The notes beneath the pieces were generated by a model that saw only the letters and a list, made by a program, of their open reading frames with translations, was not told where the DNA came from and did no database searches. From the NCBI RefSeq assembly GCF_020662345.1, contig NZ_VMOA01000002.1, forward strand, positions 145,725-209,724: a DNA stretch of 64,000 nt. The letters run 5' to 3'. A program made the translations under genes and the position numbers. Of the stretch, positions 17,145 through 25,269 are shown piece by piece. Numbering within the stretch: position 1 is the first letter of the stretch; every line of letters starts with the position of its first letter. This DNA comes from Methylobacterium sp. W2. Lineage in GTDB: Bacteria > Pseudomonadota > Alphaproteobacteria > Rhizobiales > Beijerinckiaceae.

Positions 17145-18101
17145 TCAGGCACTCGCCCGGCAACGTCCGATCGCCCAGCGGATCAGCTTGCGCACGTCCG
17201 GATCGGGATCGTCGGCGGAGGCTTCGAGGAGGCTCAGCGCACGGGGATCGGCGATCTCGCCGAGGGCGGCGGCCGCCTCCTTTCGCAGGTTGCTGACATC
17301 GGAGCCGAGGGCGGCGCCGAGGACCGGGATGGCCCCCGTCGCCTTAATGCGACCGAGGGCGTTGGCCGCCTTGCTCCGCACCTGCCAGAACGGATCCGCC
17401 ATTGTGGCGATGAGGGGATCGACGGCCTCCGGCAGGCGGATCTTGCCGATGGAGACCACGGCCTCCTCGCGGACCTGCCAGTTGGTGTCGGCTAAGCCGC
17501 CGAGGAGGATCGCGACGCCGGGGCCGGCGCTGCGGACGAAGACCAGGGCCGCCATGGTGGCGCGCCGCACGGTCTCGTCGGGATCGGCGGCGGTGGCCAT
17601 CAGGGCCGGCAGGGCATTGTCCGCCTTGAGATAGCCGATGACGCCGATCCCCTCGCGACGGACCTCCGGTGCCGGGCTCCGAAGCGCACGGAGGGCGGCG
17701 GACAAGGCATCGGGCAGGACGAGTTCGCGCAGGGCCCTGAGGGCGGCGGCCTGCACGAAGGGGTCGGGATGCTCGGCCCGCTCGATGAGGAGGGGCCCGC
17801 AGGACGGCTCCTTCTTTGCGGCGAGCGTGTCGGCCGCCATGCGGCGCACGTCCGGATCGCCATCCTCCAGGGAGCGCACGAGACCTTCGACGACGGCCGG
17901 TCCATCGTGCTCGTCCAGCGCCTTGGCGGCGGCGGCGCGAACGACGGGGTCGGCATCGCCGAGCCCGTCGAGCAGCAGCACAGCGGCGCGCGCGCCCACG
18001 GCTTCGGCCAGCTCCATCATCGCCACGCGCCTGATGCCGGGATCGGCATCGGCGCAACGCAGCGCCACATCGTCGAGATCGTCGTCGAACGGATCGAACA
18101 T
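17145..18101 (-). CDS. HEAT-repeat (PBS-lyase-like) protein
   Basis: A 318-residue alpha-solenoid made of about nine HEAT/PBS-type repeats, each like DPDxxVRRAAAxALG, for example DADPVVRAAAAKALDEH, DGDPDVRRMAADTLAA and DPFWQVRSKAANALGRI. No enzymatic motif, signal or membrane segment is visible. It is likely a scaffold or subunit-binding protein, possibly an assembly factor. It begins 11 bp after the ferredoxin stop and ends the seven-gene minus-strand run. HEAT proteins occur beside Fe-S or bilin enzymes in other systems, which fits the context but does not prove a role. Confidence 0.85.
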   Translation of the reverse strand: MFDPFDDDLDDVALRCADADPGIRRVAMMELAEAVGARAAVLLLDGLGDADPVVRAAAAKALDEHDGPAVVEGLVRSLEDGDPDVRRMAADTLAAKKEPSCGPLLIERAEHPDPFVQAAALRALRELVLPDALSAALRALRSPAPEVRREGIGVIGYLKADNALPALMATAADPDETVRRATMAALVFVRSAGPGVAILLGGLADTNWQVREEAVVSIGKIRLPEAVDPLIATMADPFWQVRSKAANALGRIKATGAIPVLGAALGSDVSNLRKEAAAALGEIADPRALSLLEASADDPDPDVRKLIRWAIGRCRASA

Positions 18102-18112
18102 GGTCGATGGCC

Positions 18113-18346
18113 TCAGCGCAGAAGGTAGGGGATGTTGACCTTCACCGCATTGGTCGGGCAATCGACCTCGCAGGGCATGCAATACCAGCATTCGTCGTAC
18201 TTCATGTAAGCTTTCTGGCGAACCTCGTCGATGGCGAGGATGTCGAGCGGACAGACGTCGACGCAGACACGGCAGCCTTTTTCGGCGATGCACTTGGCAT
18301 CGTCGATGACGACGGCGGCGCTGGAGGATTGGGTGATGATCGGCAT
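18113..18346 (-). CDS. 2[4Fe-4S] ferredoxin, AprB-like
   Basis: A 77-residue diferredoxin. Cluster-binding cysteines are visible as C-x5-C-x2-C-x3-CP (KCIAEKGCRVCVDVCP) and C-x2-C-x2-C-x3-CP (ECWYCMPCEVDCP). The aromatic CWYC element recalls the beta subunit of dissimilatory adenylylsulfate reductase, as does its pairing with the flavoprotein encoded just upstream. The start at 18346 has GGAGA upstream. Predicted to pass electrons to or from the flavoprotein. A real APS reductase is doubtful because no sulfate-reduction genes are nearby. Confidence 0.85.
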   Translation of the reverse strand: MPIITQSSSAAVVIDDAKCIAEKGCRVCVDVCPLDILAIDEVRQKAYMKYDECWYCMPCEVDCPTNAVKVNIPYLLR

Positions 18347-18371
18347 GGTCTTCTCCGGGATCGCGTAAAAG

Positions 18372-20117
18372 TCACTCGGCCGCTTCCGGCGTCTTGATGC
18401 GGAGCTGGTGGTAGGCGGACATGTCCTCGGCCGCGACGGGGACGATGTACGGATCGACCTCGCGCTTGGCATGCGCCATGCGGCCCCGATCGTCCTTGAA
18501 CAGCACGGTGTGGCAGTTCCAGTTGACGTCGTCGGTCTCGGGGTGATCGACGCGCAGGTGATAGAAGCCCCAGCGGCTCTCGGTGCGGTAGAGCGAGGCG
18601 GCGGCCGCCATGTCGGCGCAGTCGAGGATCGACTGCATCTCCAGCGCCCGGTGCAGTTCGTGCGGATCGCGGGCGACGAGGAGGTCGAGATCTTCGCGGA
18701 TCTCGGCAAAGCGCCGCTGGCCGAGTTTCATCTTGGCCGTCACCTTGGGCGGGTCGAGGTAATCGTTGACGAGGCGGCGGGTCTTGAACTCCATCTCGTG
18801 AGGGGTGAGGCCGTCCGTGCGCAGGGTCGGTGCCAGGACGCGCGCCGTCTCGGCGTCGATGTCGCCCTGGTCGTAGGACGCGAGCGGGTTCGAGGCGCAG
18901 TAGGCCGCGGCATCCGCGCCGGCGATGCCGCCGTTGACGAAGGCGCCGAGCATGTAGTTGTGCGGCACGCCCGCCATGTCGCCCACGGCGTAGAGGCCGG
19001 GAACCGTGGTGCGGGCGTGCTCGTCGACCCAGACCCCGGAGGCCGAATGGCCCGAGCAGAACCCGATCTCCGAGATGTGCATCTCCACGGGGCGGTGACG
19101 GTAATCGGTGCCGCGCCGGTCGTGGAAGCGCCCGCGCGAGGGCCGCTCGTTGGTATGGAGGATCGTCTCGATCTCGGCGATCGTCTCCTCGCGCAAGTGA
19201 TCCATCTTGAGGAAGACCGGGCCGTTGCCGCTCTGAAGCTCGCGCCAGAATTCGAGCATCATCTGGCCCGACCAGTAATCGCACTCGATGAAGCGCTCGC
19301 CGCGATTGTTGGCGGTGTATCCGCCGAACGGGCCGGTGACATAGGCGCAGGACGGGCCGTTGTAATCCTTGATGAGGGGGTTGATCTGGTAGCATTCGAG
19401 GTTCGCGAGCTGCGCGCCGGCGTGATAGGCCATGGCGTAGCCGTCGCCGCAATTGGCCGGGTTCTCGTAGGTGCCGAACAGGTAGCCCGAGGCCGGCAGG
19501 CCGAGGCGTCCGGCCGCGCCGCAGGCCAGAACCACGGATTTCGCCTTCACCACGAGGAACTCGGAGGTGCGGGTGTTGACGCCGATCGCGCCGGCGATGC
19601 GCCCGTCCGGCCCCTTGAGCAGCCGCGTCGCCATGTAGCGGTTGGTCACCGCCACCTGGAGCCGGCGCAGCTGCCGGTAGAGCACCTTCTTGACGTTGTG
19701 CCCCTCCGGCATCGGCAGCACGTAGGTCCCGAGATGGTGGACCTTGCGCATGTTGTATTCGCCGGACCCGTCCTTCTCGAACTTGACCCCGAGCTTGTCG
19801 AGATACTGGATCATCGGGAACGAGCCCCGCGCATAGGCCATCACCGCCGCCTGGTTGACGATGCCGTCATTGGCGACGGTGATCTCCTTCACATACTGCT
19901 CGGGCGTGGCGTAGCCGGGCACGACGGCGTTGTTCAGCCCGTCCATGCCCATGCTGATGGCGCCCGAACGCTTCACGTTGGCCTTCTCCATCACCATGAC
20001 GCGCAGGGACGGATCGGCCTCCTTCGCCTTGATCGCCGCCATCGGACCGCCGGTGCCGCCGCCGATGACGAGGATGTCCGTCTCGATGATCTCGATTCTG
20101 TGGGCGCTCGCGGCCAT
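18372..20117 (-). CDS. AprA/fumarate-reductase-type FAD flavoprotein
   Basis: A 581-residue flavoprotein of the succinate dehydrogenase/fumarate reductase superfamily. The FAD Rossmann motif is VIGGGTGG (about 17-24) with the acidic end MEKANVKRSG. The FAD-binding C-terminal block is VPGLYAVGDMAGVPHNYMLGAFVNGG. Then comes the helical domain (LDPPKVTAKMKLGQ, ALEMQSILDCADMAA) and the Arg-rich YRTESRWGFYHLRVDHP segment common to AprA and FrdA tails. The AprB-like ferredoxin follows 25 bp later. The substrate is unknown, and the context (hydrolase, NCS2 permease, purine genes) suggests a nitrogen heterocycle rather than sulfate. No membrane anchor subunit is present. Confidence 0.82.
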   Translation of the reverse strand: MAASAHRIEIIETDILVIGGGTGGPMAAIKAKEADPSLRVMVMEKANVKRSGAISMGMDGLNNAVVPGYATPEQYVKEITVANDGIVNQAAVMAYARGSFPMIQYLDKLGVKFEKDGSGEYNMRKVHHLGTYVLPMPEGHNVKKVLYRQLRRLQVAVTNRYMATRLLKGPDGRIAGAIGVNTRTSEFLVVKAKSVVLACGAAGRLGLPASGYLFGTYENPANCGDGYAMAYHAGAQLANLECYQINPLIKDYNGPSCAYVTGPFGGYTANNRGERFIECDYWSGQMMLEFWRELQSGNGPVFLKMDHLREETIAEIETILHTNERPSRGRFHDRRGTDYRHRPVEMHISEIGFCSGHSASGVWVDEHARTTVPGLYAVGDMAGVPHNYMLGAFVNGGIAGADAAAYCASNPLASYDQGDIDAETARVLAPTLRTDGLTPHEMEFKTRRLVNDYLDPPKVTAKMKLGQRRFAEIREDLDLLVARDPHELHRALEMQSILDCADMAAAASLYRTESRWGFYHLRVDHPETDDVNWNCHTVLFKDDRGRMAHAKREVDPYIVPVAAEDMSAYHQLRIKTPEAAE

Positions 20118-20200
20118 GGCGATCTCTCGGTTCCCGAGCGCGGCCGCAAGGCGCGCGCTCGTGCAGACGGTGCGATGAGGTGAGGGGGGAGCGGCGCGGA

Positions 20201-20560
20201 TCAGGCCGCGCGGGCGGGCTCGGCGGCCTCGCGCGCGAGCTCGCGCAGGTAGACCCACGGGTAGATCCCGCGCGCATGCCCGTCCGAAAAGGCGAGGTGA
20301 ACCGCAAAGCCGCCCATCGGCTCGATGCGCGTGAGGGCGATGTCCTGCTCCACCGCCGGAAAGCGGTCCTGCAGGCGGTCGCGGGTGCACCAGCCGCAAC
20401 GGCAGCGCAGGCGCAGGGTCGCCGCCGAGAGCACGGCCTGGGTGCCGTCGTGCCACGTGAGACGCAAGCTGCGCTTGTCGCGCGCAAGAGCGGCCTCCTC
20501 CGGGATGGCCTCGGGATCGATCGGCGGAGAGGCGGGGATCGGGATCACGTCGCTGTCCAT
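20201..20560 (-). CDS. DUF971 protein
   Basis: A 119-residue protein consisting of a DUF971 domain, the fold of the N-terminal domain of gamma-butyrobetaine hydroxylase. Visible motifs are LRLTWHDGTQAVLSAATLR, a metal-binding CRCGWC, and the terminal YPWVYLRELA. The family is often linked to Fe-S cluster proteins. Starts at 20560, 20572 or 20587 are all possible, and none has a good ribosome site. It lies 83 bp upstream of the flavoprotein gene and is separated from the permease gene by a palindromic element. A role in metal or cluster supply to the flavoprotein/ferredoxin pair is plausible. Confidence 0.78.
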   Translation of the reverse strand: MDSDVIPIPASPPIDPEAIPEEAALARDKRSLRLTWHDGTQAVLSAATLRLRCRCGWCTRDRLQDRFPAVEQDIALTRIEPMGGFAVHLAFSDGHARGIYPWVYLRELAREAAEPARAA

Positions 20561-20633
20561 TCCAGGGTCCATCGGACTGGAGGGCATTGGACAGGAGGCG
20601 CGTGCGCCGGGACAGCAATTACTTGCCGAACCG

Positions 20634-20733
20634 AAGGCTGTTCGCTCTATCCAAGAGGGTTCGACATGAGGCGCGACGTGCTCCCTCTCCTTCCAGGAGA
20701 GGGGACCGGTGATGCCCGCGAGATGTATGAACA
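20634..20733 (-). repeat. Palindromic element copy A (short form)
   Basis: About 100 bp matching the two ends of the full-length element at 56091-56280 in reverse orientation, with only one internal hairpin (CCCTCTCCTTCCAGGAGAGG) left. It occupies most of the 209-bp gap between the permease and DUF971 genes of one operon. Confidence 0.8.
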
Positions 20734-20769
20734 TCGTTGCCCTCGGACGGAGGACGGCGGGCGGAAGCC

Positions 20770-22362
20770 CTATTCAGCCGGCGCGTGCGCGGTCGGCGCC
20801 ATCGCCGGCACCGGGACCGCGCCCCGGGCCGCCACGAAGAGCAGGCCGGCGACGAGCGTGTAGGCGAGCGCCAGGGTCGGGGTCACCGCAAAGCCGACGG
20901 CAGGCCCGTGCATGAAGCCGAAGAAGGTCAAGACGCCCCCGGCCGCCGCGAAGGCCGAGGCCCGCAAGAAGTCGCGCTCGATGATGAAGGTCGCGATGGC
21001 GCCGAGGATGAGCCCGCCGAGGATCGCGCCTTCGCCGAGCACGGCGAGCCCGTGATAGAGCACGCCGACCTGTCCGAGCTTGTCCATGCCCACCGCAGCG
21101 GCGCTGGTGCCGGCCGCCCCCAGCGCCCCGTCGATCAGCGTCTTGGCCCAGGCCGCGAGATGCGGCGCGAAGGCCAGCACGATGGCGGGCGCGTGCGAAT
21201 GCGGCGTCTCCTGGAAGGCCTGCGCCCCGATCAGCATGCCGATATAGAGCAGGATCGGCGAGATCGCGACGATCGGCACCACGCTGGAGATCAGCGAGAT
21301 CAGGTTCAGCCAGGCCAGGATCAGCACGACGATGCCGGTGGCGAGGGAATAGCCGATCCGCCCGCCCATCGCCTTCCAGCCGGGATGGCCGATATAGACG
21401 GCGTTGATGAACGGGTTGCCCATGAGGCAGCCGATCAGGCTGACGATCCCGTCGGCGGTGAGCACCCGCGTGGTCGGGTAGGCGTCGCCCGCCACTTCCG
21501 CGCTCTCGACATTGTCCATGGCCTCCACGAGGTCGTAGATGCCGAAGGGGATCGCCGTCACCAGGATGATCCCGATGAACTCGAATCCGCCGAAGACGTG
21601 GCCGATGGCCGGCAGCGGCACCGAGAAGCCGATGCCGGAGAGCGCGCTCGTCAGGCCGGGCCCGCTCACCCCGCCGATGTCGATCCCGACGAGCTTGGCG
21701 CCCCAGGCCACGGCCATGCCGAACAGGATGGCCACGAGGCCGGCCGGAAGGCGGCCCGGATAGCGCACGCCGCCGAACCACGCGAGCAGGATGATGGCGA
21801 AGGCGACGACACCGATCACCGGGGTCTGGATCAGCTCCAGCGCCGGGCGCATGGCGATGAAGGTCACGGAGACGCCGGCGAGGGTCCCGAGGAGCGCCGC
21901 GCGCGGCGTGATGCGCCGGATGACGGGGGCGATGAACCCGCCGATCATCAGCATGAAGCTCTGGATGAACACCCAGGCGAGCCCCGCCTCCCAGGCCCTC
22001 ACCGGATCGCCGGTGGAGAGCTTGATCGGCAGCATGATCACGAAGACCACGATGAACATATGCGGCACGCTGATGCCGGAGGGCAGCGCGCAGACGTCGT
22101 CGCGGCCGGTGGCCTTGGCGAGCCGGTAGCCGAGCCAGCCGTAATAGGCGGTGGAGAGGAAGAGCATCAGGCCGACCGCGGGCAGGATGCGCCCGAAGGT
22201 GATCGCGTCGGGCATGCCGAGGACGAAGCGCAGCAGGCCGGTGAGCACCAGCATGTTGACGAGGATGTTGGTGCCGAAGCCGAAGAACGCGTTCCAGTCG
22301 CCGGGCACCCACAGGGCCGGGCGGCGGAATGCGCCGGCCGTGTTCGTCATGCCGCTCACCAT
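20770..22362 (-). CDS. NCS2-type (xanthine/uracil) permease
   Basis: A polytopic membrane protein of about 530 residues with at least 12 hydrophobic segments. The N-terminal FFGFGTNILVNMLVLTGLL, the CALPSGISVPHMFIV segment and DLVEAMDNVESAEVAG followed by NPFINAVYIGHPGWK are typical of the AzgA-like branch of nucleobase transporters. Three in-frame ATGs lie at 22377, 22362 and 22350. GGAGGG is correctly placed for 22362, which I chose. It starts 53 bp after the hydrolase gene. Likely imports the substrate that the hydrolase and flavoprotein act on, a purine- or pyrimidine-related ring by family, though this is not proven. Confidence 0.8.
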   Translation of the reverse strand: MVSGMTNTAGAFRRPALWVPGDWNAFFGFGTNILVNMLVLTGLLRFVLGMPDAITFGRILPAVGLMLFLSTAYYGWLGYRLAKATGRDDVCALPSGISVPHMFIVVFVIMLPIKLSTGDPVRAWEAGLAWVFIQSFMLMIGGFIAPVIRRITPRAALLGTLAGVSVTFIAMRPALELIQTPVIGVVAFAIILLAWFGGVRYPGRLPAGLVAILFGMAVAWGAKLVGIDIGGVSGPGLTSALSGIGFSVPLPAIGHVFGGFEFIGIILVTAIPFGIYDLVEAMDNVESAEVAGDAYPTTRVLTADGIVSLIGCLMGNPFINAVYIGHPGWKAMGGRIGYSLATGIVVLILAWLNLISLISSVVPIVAISPILLYIGMLIGAQAFQETPHSHAPAIVLAFAPHLAAWAKTLIDGALGAAGTSAAAVGMDKLGQVGVLYHGLAVLGEGAILGGLILGAIATFIIERDFLRASAFAAAGGVLTFFGFMHGPAVGFAVTPTLALAYTLVAGLLFVAARGAVPVPAMAPTAHAPAE

Positions 22363-22415
22363 GGTGCCCTCCATCATACCGAGGCGGGGCGAGGTGCCGC
22401 GCCGGGAAAAGGGGT

Positions 22416-23090
22416 TCAGCCGTGCCGGCCGAGGGCAGCGATGACGCTGTCCGAATCCGAGACCCAGCCGAAGATGCCGCCCTGCGCCTTGATCATCGCG
22501 AGGCCGGCGGCGTGGAACTCGGGGATGTACGAAGCGCAGGCATCGGCGACGACGACGCAGCGATAGCCGCGGTCGTTGGCCTCGCGCACCGTCGTGTGCA
22601 CGCAGACCTCGGTGGTCACGCCGCAGACGAGAAGGGTCGCGATGTTGAGGGCCGCGAGTACGTCGGCGAGTTCAGTGGCGTAGAAGGCGCCCTTGCCGGG
22701 CTTGTCGATCACCGGCTCGCCGTCCTGCGGCGCCAGCGCGGGAATGATGTCGTGACCGGGTTCGCCCCGGATCAGGATGCGGCCCATCGGTCCGGGCTGA
22801 CCGATCCGAGCCGTGGGCTCGCCGCGCTCCAGCTTGGCCGGCGGCGCATCGGAGAGGTCCGGCCGGTGACCCTCTCGTGTATGCACGACGAGAAGTCCCG
22901 ACGCGCGGGCCGTGTCGAGGAGGGCTCTCGTCGGCGGCACCGCGGAGGCGAGAAGCGAGACGTCGTTGCCGAGGCTTTCCCCGAAGCCGCCGGGCTCGAG
23001 GAAGTCGCGCTGCATGTCGATGATGAGAAGGGCCGTGCTCGACGCATCGAAGGGGAGCGGGGACGGCTGGGCGTCGAGGAGGTTGGGCAT
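22416..23090 (-). CDS. Isochorismatase-family cysteine hydrolase, biuret-hydrolase-like
   Basis: A 224-residue amidohydrolase of the cysteine hydrolase superfamily. The catalytic triad is visible: Asp25 in LLIIDMQ, Lys130 in [10 protein letters not shown] and Cys163 in GVTTEVCV. The segments [24 protein letters not shown] and KAQGGIFG match the biuret hydrolase/ureidoacrylate subgroup better than true isochorismatases. Biuret or another ureido compound is therefore a reasonable substrate, to be split to ammonia/CO2 products in the cytoplasm. It follows the GntR gene by 151 bp and precedes the permease. Confidence 0.8.
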   Translation of the reverse strand: MPNLLDAQPSPLPFDASSTALLIIDMQRDFLEPGGFGESLGNDVSLLASAVPPTRALLDTARASGLLVVHTREGHRPDLSDAPPAKLERGEPTARIGQPGPMGRILIRGEPGHDIIPALAPQDGEPVIDKPGKGAFYATELADVLAALNIATLLVCGVTTEVCVHTTVREANDRGYRCVVVADACASYIPEFHAAGLAMIKAQGGIFGWVSDSDSVIAALGRHG

Positions 23091-23241
23091 GAGAGGCCTC
23101 GCGCAATCGCGAATCGGACCGACTGCGCTTCATCATGTATGCAAAGACGGGGGAAACCCTGCCCAAACCATACACTTCGATGCCCGAAGATTTGCCTCGT
23201 CCTGGCGAGCTTCTATGCACGTTCCAAGGGGATCGACGCCG

Positions 23242-24036
23242 TCAGCGCTGCAGGCGCGCCTTGCCCGCGCGGACCGGTGCGGCCGTCCGTTCCAGGCGGT
23301 CCCGCGCCCGTTCGCCGGCCGCTTCGCGCGCGGCGGCACTCTTGGCGTCGAGGGTCTCGAAGGCGTCCTCGACGACGCTCATGTGGACGAGCATCGCGGA
23401 ATTCGCGGCGGCGGCGTCCCGCGCGAGGATAGCGCGGACGACGAGGCCGTGCTCCGCATGCGAGCGGGCGAGCCGCCCCGGCGCCTGGAACTGGATGCGG
23501 CGGTACGGCGTCAGCCGCCGCCGCAGATTGCGGGCGATCTCGTCCACCACCGTATTGTGGGCGCCCTCGTAGAGGAGCCCGTGGAAGTCCTGGTTGGCGA
23601 CGACGTAGCTGTCGTGGTCCCCGGCCTCGGCGAGGACGCCCATGCGCTCATGCAGCAGCCGAAGCTGGGCGCGCTCCGTCGGCGTCATGCTCAGGGTCGA
23701 GAGGCGGGCGCAGGTCGCCTCGATCTCGCCCATGGCGATGAACAGCATGTCGAGCTGATCCGGCGTGATCGTCCGCACGGTGGCGCCGAAGCGGGGGCGC
23801 AGGTCGATCAGGCCGGTGCCGTTGAGGAGCCGCAGAGCGTCGCGCACCGGTGTGCGCGAGACGCCGAAGCGCGTGGCCAGAACCTGTTCGTCCAGCCGGG
23901 CGCCCGGCGGGAATTCACCCGACAGGATGGCGTCGGCGATTCTGTCGGACAGGCTTTCGGAGCGGGTGGGGGACGCAGGCACTGTGGTCTCGGTTCCCGA
24001 CACGCGATCGGTGCAGGGGCAGCCTGCGCGCGCCAT
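23242..24036 (-). CDS. GntR-family transcriptional regulator (FCD type)
   Basis: A 264-residue regulator. The winged helix is LSDRIADAILSGEFPPGARLDEQVLATRFGVSRTPVRDALRLL (about 30-72), followed by a helical FCD effector domain with conserved Asp/His residues (NQDFHGLLYEGAHN, HAEHGLVVRAI) that bind a metal or carboxylate. The ATG at 24036 was chosen, although the frame is open to 24147. It is divergent from the Tsx/deaminase/ABC operon and leads the leftward run, so it is well placed to control both. The effector is probably a pathway carboxylate or ureido compound. Confidence 0.88.
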   Translation of the reverse strand: MARAGCPCTDRVSGTETTVPASPTRSESLSDRIADAILSGEFPPGARLDEQVLATRFGVSRTPVRDALRLLNGTGLIDLRPRFGATVRTITPDQLDMLFIAMGEIEATCARLSTLSMTPTERAQLRLLHERMGVLAEAGDHDSYVVANQDFHGLLYEGAHNTVVDEIARNLRRRLTPYRRIQFQAPGRLARSHAEHGLVVRAILARDAAAANSAMLVHMSVVEDAFETLDAKSAAAREAAGERARDRLERTAAPVRAGKARLQR

Positions 24037-24202
24037 GAGTACGACGAGTCTCCCGCCTGCGGCAACGCGATGGCGACACGGCTGCGCGCAGCCGGGATTT
24101 GTTGCAATTATATGACGGTGCCCATCGGCGTCGGGCCGATGACCCATCTTGGCACATCGGTTGCGGCCGTCTCCTCACATGTTGCGAATGAGGAGAAGAA
24201 CG
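24037..24202. promoter_or_regulatory. Divergent control region between gntR and the purine-uptake operon
   Basis: This 166-bp gap holds an A+T-rich tract (TTGCAATTATATGAC, about 24101-24115) and an inverted repeat, CATCGGC (24123-24129) and GCCGATG (24135-24141), that could be a regulator site. The rightward gene has the ribosome site GAGGAGAA just before 24203. Confidence 0.45.
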
Positions 24203-25204
24203 ATGGTCGCACGGGGGCTTACGGCCGCGGCTCTGTCGCTCGGCATGATCGGATGCAGCATGGCGGCCGATCTCGATCCGGAGAAAACGGTCGCGGAGCC
24301 GGCGCCGGTGAAGGCGCCGTCCTTCTTCCTGTTCTCCGATACGCAGGTCAGCTTTCGCTACCAGTTCCCGGCCGCGGAGCCGGGCGTGCAGATCCAGAAG
24401 GCGGATGGCAGCTTCCGCAATCGCGACATTCCGAAATACATCACCAATATTTCCCACGCCAACGCCTGGGCCTACGGCACGAACTTCTTCTCCATCGACA
24501 TCCTGCAATCGACATCTCAGGATCCGGCGGGAACCACCAACGTCCCGGGCGGCTTCGCGCAATACGATCACGGCGCCACGGAAGCCTACGGCCTCTACCG
24601 CGGCACCCTGAGCCTCAACGCCCTCACCGGGACCAAGGCCTTCGCCATTCCGGGCATCGTCAAGGACGTCTCGCTCTCCTTCGGTTTCGATGCCAACGCG
24701 AAGAACACCGCCTTCGGCCCGAAGAAGCGTGACGTCGTCGGGGGCCTGACATTCTCGGTCGACGTGCCGGCGGGCTTCCTCAATATCAGCGCCCATGCCT
24801 ACAAGGAATGGAACCACAACGGCTTCAACTTTCAGCCCGATCGTGACGTCAGCTTCGACACCGTTCCCGAGTTCGAGATCGTCTACAATTTCCCGCTGAC
24901 CTTCATCCCGAACCTTCCGCTGAGCATCGCCGGCTTCAACAACATCGTGACGCCGAAGGGCAAGGGCATCCGCGACCCGTTCAACTATCCGGGCGGCTAT
25001 TATCCGGGGACAGGCGTCGAGTTCCTGTCGCGGACGAACCTCGTCCTCGATGTCGGCAAGATGATCTGGAACCAGCCCAACAAGCTCGATGCCTTCATCG
25101 GGTTCCAGTACTGGCTGAACAAGTTCGGCAACGTCGATCGCGCGAACTTCAAGGGCAACGAAGAGAAGAGCTTCCTCGCCGGCATCGCCTTCCACATCTT
25201 CTGA
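24203..25204 (+). CDS. Tsx-like nucleoside-specific outer-membrane channel
   Basis: A 333-residue outer-membrane protein. It starts at 24203 after the strong ribosome site GAGGAGAAGAA. Residues 1-21 form a signal peptide ending near SMA-AD. A Cys in MIGC makes a lipoprotein conceivable but not convincing. The mature part alternates short amphipathic strands rich in Tyr, Phe and Gly (SFRYQFP, ISHANAWAYGTNFFSIDIL, LDAFIGFQYWLNKFG) and ends in Phe (FHIF), as a 12-strand Tsx barrel should. It begins the rightward operon that encodes nucleobase deamination and nucleoside ABC import, so it likely admits nucleosides or nucleobases. Confidence 0.8.
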   Translation: MVARGLTAAALSLGMIGCSMAADLDPEKTVAEPAPVKAPSFFLFSDTQVSFRYQFPAAEPGVQIQKADGSFRNRDIPKYITNISHANAWAYGTNFFSIDILQSTSQDPAGTTNVPGGFAQYDHGATEAYGLYRGTLSLNALTGTKAFAIPGIVKDVSLSFGFDANAKNTAFGPKKRDVVGGLTFSVDVPAGFLNISAHAYKEWNHNGFNFQPDRDVSFDTVPEFEIVYNFPLTFIPNLPLSIAGFNNIVTPKGKGIRDPFNYPGGYYPGTGVEFLSRTNLVLDVGKMIWNQPNKLDAFIGFQYWLNKFGNVDRANFKGNEEKSFLAGIAFHIF

Positions 25205-25269
25205 ACGAACGGATACCCGAACGGCCTGAAATGTGCTCCGCTCAGGGGCGCACGACATCGGGAGCCAGG

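Noticed and set aside
18113..20117. True dissimilatory APS reductase (aprBA)
   Set aside because: Motifs are similar, but sat, dsr and qmo genes are absent and the neighbours concern nitrogen compounds.
20737..22566. Long plus-strand frame opposite the NCS2 permease
   Set aside because: The composition is Arg/Asp/His-rich and repetitive with no domain, whereas the minus strand has a clear 12-TM permease.
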